Position numbers and translations under genes: made by a program. DNA of 64,000 nucleotides from CBDEVH01 sp965243565 (GTDB taxonomy: Bacteria > Pseudomonadota > Gammaproteobacteria > Tethybacterales > Persebacteraceae): assembly GCA_965243565.1 (NCBI GenBank), contig OZ251571.1, forward strand, positions 124,001-188,000. The letters are read 5' to 3'. Every line of letters begins with the position of its first letter. The first letter of the stretch is position 1. Under the pieces are notes generated by a model. It was not told where the DNA came from, ran no database searches, and saw only the letters and a list, made by a program, of their open reading frames with translations. Shown piece after piece: positions 16,992 through 25,204 of the stretch.

Positions 16992-18689
16992 ATGAGCTTA
17001 TTGTTAAATGCTCTTAAAAAAGCAGAAGAAGGAGAAAATTCAGAAACAGTTTCTGAAAAAGATTCATCCACAGAGCAGCAATCAATTTCAGTTTCTGAAT
17101 TAAATATTGCTGAATCTAAATCGTCTCCACCCCCACCTGTAAAAGAAATTTCTGTAGCACCTGTAGCACCTGTAGCAGTAGCAGCACCACCTGTAGCACC
17201 TGTAGCAGCAGCAGCACCACCTGTTCTATTAGCGTCCAGTCTCGACGCTAAAGTAAAATTGGATACGGGTCAGAAAGCAGTTGCTGAAAACGACGTGCTA
17301 AAAAGCCAATTTGAAATAAAGCAGCAAAGTGCTAAACCGCAAAGAGTTGATGCGGCCAGAGTATTTAATGCATCAGGAAAAGTTGAACAGTCACCTAGTC
17401 GGAAAAAATTGATTGCAACTATATTTATAATGGGTGCTTTAGGTGGCGGCGGTTACAGTGCTTTGACTTTGGGTTTTTTTTCAGGGATAACCGATATTTA
17501 TAATGAGTATTTAGGGGATTCCAGCTTTCTTGATCAAGGTAGGATTGACATTCTTAGTTCGTCAGATGATGGTTTAAAGGCGGGTGATAATGCGGCATTT
17601 CTTCCAATTCCAGTTGTGGATGTTCAATCAGAAATAGATATCTATGCTTTACAATTGCCTGAAAATCAGCGTGAAAGCCTTGGAGATGAAGCCTATGCCA
17701 AAAAAATTGCTGTCTTAACTGGTTATAATCTTGGATTAGAAGGAAAAAAGAAGAAAGAAGATGAAAATTTTATCCTGACAAAAATAAATATTGGTATTGA
17801 TACTTTAAGTGAGCAATTTGTAGATGAGAATGATCAAAATTCAGAAAATTCAGAAAATTTAAACAATACTCAACAGCGACAGAATGTTTTATATACGGCA
17901 GAGTTGAGTCGTAAAAGAAAAGCCGAACTAGATTCAAAAACAGGGTCAGAACAAATCATTAATATTTCAATATCTTCGGATGAAGATTTAATGGTATCTG
18001 AAACCCCTGCGGTAGAATCTGTAACAGAAGCCGGGACAGAACCTACGCCAGCACTTAAAAAAGAAGAGGTCGTTGTTGCTCAAATAGATGTTAATGTTTC
18101 CTTTGAGGGAGAGAAAAGAAAACAGAAACTTGAAAAAGCGATTAAACTTTATTATGGAGGTTCTTATAATGAAGCAGAGGTAATTTACAGGAATATATTA
18201 AGTAAATCACCTGCTGATATTAACGCATTGCGCGGATTGGCGCAACTGGCTGTTTCAACTGGGCGTTATCAATCTGCTGTAGCGACGTATCTTGATATTC
18301 TTAAATTTCATCCAAATGATCCGATTGCAATATCTGAATTGAGTAATCTGCGAACAGGCAGCAGTGGTAATTTTTATGAAATTGAAGCGTTGCTTAAAAA
18401 ATCATTGGGTAACGTACATGGTGCTGATAGTAGAGTATATTTTTCTTTGGGAAATTTATATGCTGAAAATGAGTTCTGGATAAAAGCCCAAGAATCTTAT
18501 TTTCAAGCCTATTCGATGGATTTAAAAAATCCTGATTATGCATACAATCTTGCTGTTGTTTTAGACTACTTAAATAAACCCGCTTTAGCAGTTCAATATT
18601 ACGAAACAGCGTTGAGAATTTCAGAAAGTATTATAGTTGGTTTTAACCGAGTAGAAGTTCGGGCAAGAATTAACGATTTATTACAATAA
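16992..18689 (+). CDS. mshN: MshN-like TPR pilus-assembly protein
   Basis: Inner-membrane TPR protein of 565 residues. It starts with MSLLLNALKKAEEG, a signature shared by TPR proteins in MSHA/T2SS-like loci. Then come a Pro/Ala/Val linker (about 50-80) with a 10-residue tandem duplication, a single hydrophobic segment (about 138-158), a charged, presumably periplasmic stretch, and tetratricopeptide repeats from about 375 to the end. Known MshN-type proteins help assemble the pilus; the role here is by analogy. It sits between secretin and ATPase with an AAGGAAAGA ribosome site. Confidence 0.78.
   Translation: MSLLLNALKKAEEGENSETVSEKDSSTEQQSISVSELNIAESKSSPPPPVKEISVAPVAPVAVAAPPVAPVAAAAPPVLLASSLDAKVKLDTGQKAVAENDVLKSQFEIKQQSAKPQRVDAARVFNASGKVEQSPSRKKLIATIFIMGALGGGGYSALTLGFFSGITDIYNEYLGDSSFLDQGRIDILSSSDDGLKAGDNAAFLPIPVVDVQSEIDIYALQLPENQRESLGDEAYAKKIAVLTGYNLGLEGKKKKEDENFILTKINIGIDTLSEQFVDENDQNSENSENLNNTQQRQNVLYTAELSRKRKAELDSKTGSEQIINISISSDEDLMVSETPAVESVTEAGTEPTPALKKEEVVVAQIDVNVSFEGEKRKQKLEKAIKLYYGGSYNEAEVIYRNILSKSPADINALRGLAQLAVSTGRYQSAVATYLDILKFHPNDPIAISELSNLRTGSSGNFYEIEALLKKSLGNVHGADSRVYFSLGNLYAENEFWIKAQESYFQAYSMDLKNPDYAYNLAVVLDYLNKPALAVQYYETALRISESIIVGFNRVEVRARINDLLQ
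17161..17220. repeat. 30-base tandem duplication in mshN
   Basis: Two adjacent 30-base units (17161-17190 and 17191-17220) differ at one base (T 17179, C 17209). They encode the in-frame decapeptides PVAPVAVAAP and PVAPVAAAAP in the flexible Pro/Ala linker before the membrane segment. Length change here would keep the frame. Confidence 0.9.
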
Positions 18690-18709
18690 AAGCAAGAAGG
18701 AAGTACGCT

Positions 18710-20476
18710 ATGGTAGATAAATTTGAATTAGATGATATCCTTTTAGGAGGATCAAGTGATTCTGATGATGACACGGATGTTCCTATCGGTGCTAGATTAT
18801 TAGAAAAAGGTGTATTGAGTGATGATCAATTAAGAATTGCTCTTTTTGAACAGCAAAATTCGGGTGATCCTCTTGGTCGGGTTTTGGTTCGTTTGGGTTT
18901 TGTAACTGAAGCAACCATTCGTGACGTTTTATCTGAGAGTGGTGGAAACAGTGTTATTGATTTAAGAAATCTCAGCGTTGATCCTGATGTACTTGCAAAA
19001 GTTCCTATGGAAGTGGCAAAGCGATATAATGTATTTCCAATCGTTTATCGTGAAGAAGATAGTGTGATTGTGTTAGGCGTGGCTAATCCCAATGATATGG
19101 TATTAGCAGATCAAATTCGAGCATTTTTAGGTGGTGGTTATGATCTTGAGTTCATGGTGGCAGAAGAATCAGAAATCACAAGAGCAATTGATGAATATTA
19201 CGGTCTTGAACTTACCATTGAAGGAATTTTAAGAGAAATTGAGGGCGGTGGTGAATCCTATGGAGGTGGTGGTGATACATCAACAAATCCTATTGTAAGA
19301 TTGGTTAACTCATTTTTAAACGATGCAGTAAAACGTGGCGCGTCAGACATTCATTTTGAGCCAGAAGAAAGTTTTTTGCGTGTTCGTTATAGGATTGATG
19401 GCGTATTAAGGCAGATTAGAAGTCTGCATCGTAGTTATTGGAATGGTATGGCTGTTCGAATAAAAGTGATGTCAGAAATGAATATTGCAGAATCTCGGTT
19501 GCCACAAGATGGACGTATCAGCTTTGTTCTCTATGGTCGAATCGTCGATTTTCGTGTCGCTTGTCAACCGGTTACGCATGGTGAGAACTTTGTATTGCGT
19601 ATTTTAGATCAACAAAGAAACATCTCTAAAGTAGATAATTTAGGATTAAGTAAAAGGCCCAAAGATTTGCTTATGCTAATGTTAGCAAGACCTCACGGTG
19701 TTTTGTTGGTAACAGGTCCAACAGGTAGCGGAAAAACGACCACCTTGTATTCAATTATTCAACATTTAAACAAGGAAAGTGTTAATATAATGACACTGGA
19801 AGATCCTGTTGAATATCCTTTGCCAATGATTAGGCAGTCTAATGCGGGGGAATCATCAAAAATGGACTGGGCCGGCGGTGTTAAATCAATGCTTCGCCAA
19901 GATCCTGATATTATTTTAATCGGTGAGGTTCGAGATCAAGAAACGGCAGAATTAACTTTTCGTGCTGCGATGACTGGTCATATGGTATTATCAACCCTAC
20001 ATACCAATAATGCGATTAGTGTTATTCCGCGTTTAACCGATATGGGGGTATTGCCCGATATTATAGCGACTAATATTTCAGGCGTTATAGCGCAGCGTTT
20101 ATTACGTCGTTTGTGTCCGGCTTGTAAAAAACCAAAAACCAAAATTTCAGAATTTGAAGATAAAATATTTTCAAACTTTGAGGATTATGAAAATAAAAAA
20201 AGTAATTTACATGAAGCAATTGGTTGTCAAAGTTGCGATTTTCAAGGCTATAGAGGGCGTGTAGCGATAATGGAAATATTAAAATTCAATGAAGAATTGG
20301 ATGAAGCTGTTGTCAATAAAGCCAGTTCGAAAGAAATTCGGATAATAGCTGAAAAAACAGGCGATTATGTCTCAATGGCGCAAAGTGCTATTGAAAAAGT
20401 ATTTGAGGGCCTAACAACGCTTGATGAAGCCAAACGTGTTGTGGATATGACGACACTAATTAGACAGACAATGTAA
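18710..20476 (+). CDS. mshE: MshE/PilB/GspE-type extension ATPase
   Basis: Hexameric cytoplasmic ATPase that powers pilus extension or secretion, 588 residues. The N-terminal MshEN region (about 22-165) has two LxxxG-type repeats (GARLLEKGVLSDDQLRIAL and LGRVLVRLGFVTEATI). The catalytic half has Walker A GPTGSGKTTT (about 341-350), an Asp box (about 365-375), Walker B with DIILIGEVRD (about 403-412), a His box TGHMVLSTLHTN and a four-Cys zinc site (CPACK plus CQSC). In both N-repeats the Arg that heads the c-di-GMP motif, as I recall the consensus, is replaced by Pro, so nucleotide sensing is uncertain. Confidence 0.93.
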   Translation: MVDKFELDDILLGGSSDSDDDTDVPIGARLLEKGVLSDDQLRIALFEQQNSGDPLGRVLVRLGFVTEATIRDVLSESGGNSVIDLRNLSVDPDVLAKVPMEVAKRYNVFPIVYREEDSVIVLGVANPNDMVLADQIRAFLGGGYDLEFMVAEESEITRAIDEYYGLELTIEGILREIEGGGESYGGGGDTSTNPIVRLVNSFLNDAVKRGASDIHFEPEESFLRVRYRIDGVLRQIRSLHRSYWNGMAVRIKVMSEMNIAESRLPQDGRISFVLYGRIVDFRVACQPVTHGENFVLRILDQQRNISKVDNLGLSKRPKDLLMLMLARPHGVLLVTGPTGSGKTTTLYSIIQHLNKESVNIMTLEDPVEYPLPMIRQSNAGESSKMDWAGGVKSMLRQDPDIILIGEVRDQETAELTFRAAMTGHMVLSTLHTNNAISVIPRLTDMGVLPDIIATNISGVIAQRLLRRLCPACKKPKTKISEFEDKIFSNFEDYENKKSNLHEAIGCQSCDFQGYRGRVAIMEILKFNEELDEAVVNKASSKEIRIIAEKTGDYVSMAQSAIEKVFEGLTTLDEAKRVVDMTTLIRQTM

Positions 20477-20528
20477 TGATTATAAGTATTATGTCCATCT
20501 ATGTTAACAAGACTATAACGATTTAAAA

Positions 20529-21737
20529 ATGCCAATCTATAAGTACAGTGCTGTTAATCAAACTGGAAAAGTTATTTCAGGGAAAATAGAAGCAAAAAAT
20601 GACACAGACTTAGAAAGAAGAATCGGTCGCTTGGGGCTGTCCCTCATTCGGGGTGACGAAATAAAAAGCAAGAAAAACAGCCAATATTTTCAAAAAAGTA
20701 TTCCCAAAGATGATTTAGCACAATTTTGTTTCTATGTTGAGCGATTGGTTTCGGGTGGTGTTCCTTTACTTGAAGGATTGGCCGATGTGCGAGATTCAGT
20801 CAGCAACGTCGTATTGAGAAATACGCTAGGCACAATTATTGAAGATATTGAGCAAGGTAATACACTGTCAAATGCAATGAAAAAGCATCCAAAAATATTT
20901 GATGATATATTTGTTAGTTTGGTAGAAGCTGGTGAACATTCTGGTGATTTGGACTTAGTCTTGAAAAATTTAGGTGAGAACATTAAATGGCAAGATGAAA
21001 TAATTAAAAAAACTAAAAAAGTTCTCACGTATCCACTTATAGCTTTGATTGTTATACTTGCGGCTGCTTGGGCATTGTTAGTATTGGTTGTTCCAGGAAT
21101 GGTTAAAATTTTAGAATCCTTGGGACAAGAGTTACCAGGTTATACAGTTGCATTAATTAATACGTCAGAATTCTTTCAAAACTATTGGAAGCAAGTTATT
21201 ATTGGAGTGGTTTCTATACTTGTAGGATTTAAAGTGATTCTTTATACTATTCCAGGAATGGATTATGTAATGGATAAATTCAAAATACGTATGCCACTTT
21301 TCGGTTCTGTCTTTGAAAAATTGTTATTATCAAGATTTTCTAATGTATTTGGTCTTTTGTATGGTGCAGGTGTAAGTGTTATTGATGGATTGAAAATTTC
21401 AAGAGGTGCTTTAGGCAATAAGTTTGTTGCCAGAGGTCTTGATAGAGTTATTGAAGACATTACGAATGGAACAAATTTATCAAATGCTTTTGCTGAATCG
21501 GGTTTGTTTCCACCTTTGGTTTTGCGAATGATTAGATTGGGTGAAGCCACTGGTGGTATAGATAGTGCGATGGCTCAAATAAAAAGTTACTATGATCGCG
21601 ATGCTAATGAAGCGATTGAAACGGCACAAGCTGCCATTGGTCCGCTTATGATGTTGATTTTAGCTGGATTGTTAATTTGGATCATTGTTGCTATCTATGG
21701 TCCCTTATATGACGCTTTAGGAAATATAGAGACATGA
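20529..21737 (+). CDS. mshG: MshG/PilC/GspF-type inner-membrane platform protein
   Basis: Polytopic platform on which the extension ATPase acts; 402 residues. Two homologous GspF cytoplasmic domains (about 65-190 and 270-390) each end in membrane segments, with conserved GxxL.E.L and FPPL.L.RMI.GEATG motifs. MPIYKYSAVNQTGKVISGKIEA is the usual family start, here shortened by nothing visible. ATG overlap (ATGA) with the next gene suggests translational coupling. Confidence 0.92.
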   Translation: MPIYKYSAVNQTGKVISGKIEAKNDTDLERRIGRLGLSLIRGDEIKSKKNSQYFQKSIPKDDLAQFCFYVERLVSGGVPLLEGLADVRDSVSNVVLRNTLGTIIEDIEQGNTLSNAMKKHPKIFDDIFVSLVEAGEHSGDLDLVLKNLGENIKWQDEIIKKTKKVLTYPLIALIVILAAAWALLVLVVPGMVKILESLGQELPGYTVALINTSEFFQNYWKQVIIGVVSILVGFKVILYTIPGMDYVMDKFKIRMPLFGSVFEKLLLSRFSNVFGLLYGAGVSVIDGLKISRGALGNKFVARGLDRVIEDITNGTNLSNAFAESGLFPPLVLRMIRLGEATGGIDSAMAQIKSYYDRDANEAIETAQAAIGPLMMLILAGLLIWIIVAIYGPLYDALGNIET

Positions 21738-23359
21738 GTATTAATATTTCAAAATTTGGACTATTTAAAAAATATGGTTTGCTTATTAATGACACTGACG
21801 TACTGCTGGTGTCATGGAAACAGGGTACATTAGAAAAAATTGCAGTTTTTGCAAATGATGAAAATGGACTCGAGCAGTTTGATGCTTACATGCGAGCCAA
21901 TGAAAAAAAGATTAAAAATAACGTTTTTTATATTTTATCTGACATTATTGGTGAAGATTATCGCATTGAAAAAGTTACCCATTTGGTTGGTAAGTACAAA
22001 GTAGACTTTCATCACAGACGGATGCAACAACTCTTTAGAGGCTCTAACTTATGCATGTCAATGACACAAGGCAGAGAAGAACAAGGTAGAAGAGATGATT
22101 ATGTATTGTTCTACGGACTTTTAACTGAAAATAAAGTTTTGCCTTGGGTCAATATAGTTAAAAATAATACCAGTTATTTGGCAGGTGTTTTTGGCTCAGC
22201 ATTTGTCTCGAAAGAAGTGTTGCAAGCGGCAACGAGCGAATGGAGTAAAGGCAATAGTTTATTAATGACTATTCATGAAAAAGGGTTGTTTCGTCAGACT
22301 TTTTTCTCAAGAGGGCAGCCAAGATTTAGCAGGGTATCAAAAATTGATGACAGTTCTGCTCAATCGGTTGCACTTGCAATAAGAAAAGAACTAGAAAGAA
22401 CGATTCAATATCTTAATTCATTAAAAATTTCAACTGCAGGTGGTATTAATGTTGAAATTGTTTGCCCTGGTGCTATGGTATCGCAGCTGAGAGAAATCGT
22501 GGCTAGTGGTGAGAAAATTAAATTTTCATTTCATGATGGTTTTGCATTGGCAAAAAAGTTAAATTTGACCAATTCAATTGGCAATATTGGACAAGACAGT
22601 TCAATTATTTTGCATTCCATGTTTTGTTTCCCTCGATTAAAGCAACTTGCCAAGTTTTCAATCGTCCGCTTTTACCGTGCACGATTAGTTGGTAATTTAG
22701 CTGTAGTTGGTTTTTTAGGTTACTTTTTAGTATCTATGACTGGAACGGCAGGGATATTTTTACAAGCACAGGATTATAAATCTCAGAATGATGTATTAAC
22801 CACAAGTCGAAACATCAAAAAACAAAATTATGCTGATGAAGCCAGGCTATCGCAAGATCCGCCCTCGTCTTCTGCGAATATTGGTTCAGTGTCAAAGACA
22901 TTTCGTTTGTTATCAAAATTACAAATTTATCCAAGTCAACTATTTTATTATTTTAGTAGATCTTTATCTAAAAATAAATTGGTACAAATTAATAATATGA
23001 GATGGTATATTACCAATGAAAGCACTTCCTCAGATGCAAACAATAAAGCATTATTTACTAAGAAAGATTTTTATCAGATCTTAGAGGTTAGTGGTCAATT
23101 CTTACCAGTGGCTGGTGAAACTTATCTTAATGTTGCCGATCGTGCGGATAGTTTGATGGAATCACTTAATCAAGAGCGAGCAGATATTCTTGTAGAAGCC
23201 ATTGAAAGGCCTTCTCGTGAATTAGAAAAAGAAGCACTTGGTGGTGTATTGGATGAAGGTTATGCTGTAGATTCGGCAAGAAACCGAACGTTTAAAATAA
23301 AAATAGTATGGAAAGAGTACGATAGTTCTACTATTTCATCAATGGCTACAGAAATTTAA
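21734..23359 (+). CDS. PilM/PilN-like (MshI-like) bitopic assembly protein
   Basis: 541 residues, not matched to a named family with certainty. The N-terminal 300 residues look like a degenerate actin-like PilM/GspL cytoplasmic domain (LLINDTDVLLVSWKQGTLEK at the start; no clear nucleotide loop). One membrane helix follows at about 318-345, then a periplasmic part with coiled-coil tendency and a ferredoxin-like C-terminus as in PilN/GspL. Position after mshG and before a PilO-like gene matches MshI or a PilM-PilN fusion in related loci. It overlaps mshG by 4 bases. Confidence 0.62.
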   Translation: MSINISKFGLFKKYGLLINDTDVLLVSWKQGTLEKIAVFANDENGLEQFDAYMRANEKKIKNNVFYILSDIIGEDYRIEKVTHLVGKYKVDFHHRRMQQLFRGSNLCMSMTQGREEQGRRDDYVLFYGLLTENKVLPWVNIVKNNTSYLAGVFGSAFVSKEVLQAATSEWSKGNSLLMTIHEKGLFRQTFFSRGQPRFSRVSKIDDSSAQSVALAIRKELERTIQYLNSLKISTAGGINVEIVCPGAMVSQLREIVASGEKIKFSFHDGFALAKKLNLTNSIGNIGQDSSIILHSMFCFPRLKQLAKFSIVRFYRARLVGNLAVVGFLGYFLVSMTGTAGIFLQAQDYKSQNDVLTTSRNIKKQNYADEARLSQDPPSSSANIGSVSKTFRLLSKLQIYPSQLFYYFSRSLSKNKLVQINNMRWYITNESTSSDANNKALFTKKDFYQILEVSGQFLPVAGETYLNVADRADSLMESLNQERADILVEAIERPSRELEKEALGGVLDEGYAVDSARNRTFKIKIVWKEYDSSTISSMATEI

Positions 23360-23368
23360 GGAGACAAA

Positions 23369-24019
23369 ATGGCAAATTTTGCATTCACAAAGAAAGAACA
23401 AAATTACCTAATATTTATTGGCGGGGTGATAGTTGTGAGTCTTTTTTTCCCACAATGGGCTGAAGACTATTCACTTAACTTTTTATCTGTAGAAAAAAGC
23501 AATACCAGTCGATTAAAAACAGAAATAGAAGAATTATCATTAAATCTAGATGGTATTGAAGATGAACGTCTTGTGCTCTTGGCCAACCAAGAAGATTACA
23601 TTAAATGGGTCAAAAGAGGAGTGGTACAATCACAAGACCCAGTGATTTGGATTAAGAAAATTAAGGAAATTCGAGAAGATAGAAAACTATTTCCGATAAA
23701 ATTTAATTTTGAAGATGAATTTTTGCATCAATCCGAATCATCACACCTTACAAAGGACAGTACAGTGTTTATTAATACTTTACGTATGAATTTTGAGATG
23801 GAAATGCTTCATGATTTGGATTTGTTTATGTTGATTACAAGTCTAAGAAAAGTAACTGAAAGTAAAAGCCTGTTTTTTCCAATAGAATGCTCGATTGACC
23901 GAGTAGAAAATGATTTTAAATTGGCTAGAAGAGCTAATTTAAAGGCAAATTGTGATTTTGATTGGGTCTCAGTCAAAGATCCGGATAAAAAAGATAAAAA
24001 TATTGTAGAGACCATATAA
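23369..24019 (+). CDS. PilO/MshJ-like assembly protein
   Basis: 216 residues with a single N-terminal membrane helix (about 13-30), a short coiled coil (about 38-75, SRLKTEIEELSLNLDGIEDERL) and a small periplasmic alpha/beta domain. This is the topology of PilO, GspM and MshJ, which with the preceding protein form the inner-membrane alignment complex. Sequence alone is too diverged for a firm name; order in the locus is the main support. Preceded by GGAGA 7 bases from the ATG. Confidence 0.6.
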   Translation: MANFAFTKKEQNYLIFIGGVIVVSLFFPQWAEDYSLNFLSVEKSNTSRLKTEIEELSLNLDGIEDERLVLLANQEDYIKWVKRGVVQSQDPVIWIKKIKEIREDRKLFPIKFNFEDEFLHQSESSHLTKDSTVFINTLRMNFEMEMLHDLDLFMLITSLRKVTESKSLFFPIECSIDRVENDFKLARRANLKANCDFDWVSVKDPDKKDKNIVETI

Positions 24020-24040
24020 TTTATTTTGAGAGGTTAAGTG

Positions 24041-24586
24041 ATGAGTGTGTTAACAAATATTTTAAAAAGTGTATCTATTTCGATGCTATTAGTTGTTCCT
24101 GTTTCTTTTGCACAAAGTGTATCGGAAGATGAAGCAGGAAGACCTGAGATGGGTACATTGTTCTTAAGGCCTGATCAAAGAAGAATTTTAGAGGGGATTA
24201 GACAAGGCGTTGTGGAAGAAGAAGTGATAACAAATGTTGCTTTTACACCTATTTTAGTTTTTGAAGATACTTTGCCTCAAGATGGTGAAAAGCAAAAAAT
24301 TCGAAGCACTGTATATAAAATTAATGCCCTCATAACCAATCGTAGAACAGGAAAAACCACTGCACTTATCGGAGAAAGAGAAGTAGAACTTGACAAACCT
24401 GATGCTCAATTACAAAGAGATGGGCTATCAATTAATCTTTCTGATTCTCATGCTGTGTTAGAGGGCAGTGATGATTTTTCAAGGTCAAAATTTGAGGTGA
24501 AAGTTGGGCAATCAATAGGTACGGATGGGCAAATTAATGAAAGTTTGCCTGTTGTGGTTCATCACACAAAAAACAATATACAATAA
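24041..24586 (+). CDS. Small periplasmic pilus-assembly protein (MshK/PilP-like)
   Basis: 181 residues with a signal peptide cleaved near SFA-Q (about 25). The mature start GTLFLRPDQRRILEGIRQ resembles the conserved opening of short periplasmic proteins in MSHA-type loci; the rest is beta-rich and resembles the C-terminal part of MshK/PilP only in size and place. ATG 24041 is preferred over GTG 24038 because of its spacing from GAGAGG at 24028-24033. Last gene of the pilus-like run; only 9 bases separate it from petA. Confidence 0.55.
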   Translation: MSVLTNILKSVSISMLLVVPVSFAQSVSEDEAGRPEMGTLFLRPDQRRILEGIRQGVVEEEVITNVAFTPILVFEDTLPQDGEKQKIRSTVYKINALITNRRTGKTTALIGEREVELDKPDAQLQRDGLSINLSDSHAVLEGSDDFSRSKFEVKVGQSIGTDGQINESLPVVVHHTKNNIQ

Positions 24587-24595
24587 ATAAAATTT

Positions 24596-25174
24596 ATGGA
24601 GTCAATTAGTCTTAATAGAAGGCGCTTCCTTCTTGGGGGGACGGGTATTGTTGGCGGAAGTGTTGCAGGTTTAGCAGCAGTTCCTTTTGCTGTCTCATTG
24701 AGGCCAAGTCGATTGGCAGAATCAGAAGGTGCATCTGTTGTGCTTGAGGTTACTGGCATCAGACCCGGAGAATTAAGAACGACCCGCTGGCGAAAAAAAT
24801 TAATTTGGGCTTTTGGGCGTGATAATAAAATGCTGGAGTTTGCTGATTCCAAGGCAGAAACATTAACAGATCCAGATTCAGATAGCAGTTTACAACCGGA
24901 TTATTGCAAAAACAGTCATCGTTCAAGAAAACCAGAAATTTTTGTCGGTGTGGGGATTTGTACGCATCTGGGTTGTTCGCCTGGTGAGGCAAAAAACAAA
25001 GCCAAAGCATGGTTTTCGTGTGCTTGCCATGGCTCGAACTTTGATGTGGCGGGGAGAGTATTAAAAGGCAGTCCAGCGCCTAAAAATTTAATGATACCAC
25101 CACATTATTACGCAGAAGGTGACCATCTTGTAATAGGGTTGGACGAGCCTTTATCTAAGAACAAAATTTCATAA
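24596..25174 (+). CDS. petA: Ubiquinol-cytochrome c reductase iron-sulfur subunit
   Basis: Rieske subunit of the cytochrome bc1 complex, which moves electrons from ubiquinol to cytochrome c1. 192 residues. Twin-arginine signal and anchor NRRRFLLGG at 7-15, with one hydrophobic helix. The [2Fe-2S] ligands are in CTHLGC (about 122-127) and CACHGSNFD (about 141-149), giving two Cys and two His plus the disulfide pair. Followed by cytochrome b and c1 genes. No separate promoter with a good -35 was found in front of it. Confidence 0.96.
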   Translation: MESISLNRRRFLLGGTGIVGGSVAGLAAVPFAVSLRPSRLAESEGASVVLEVTGIRPGELRTTRWRKKLIWAFGRDNKMLEFADSKAETLTDPDSDSSLQPDYCKNSHRSRKPEIFVGVGICTHLGCSPGEAKNKAKAWFSCACHGSNFDVAGRVLKGSPAPKNLMIPPHYYAEGDHLVIGLDEPLSKNKIS

Positions 25175-25204
25175 ATAGTTTGAATAATAAAGAAATAGAT
25201 ATAA

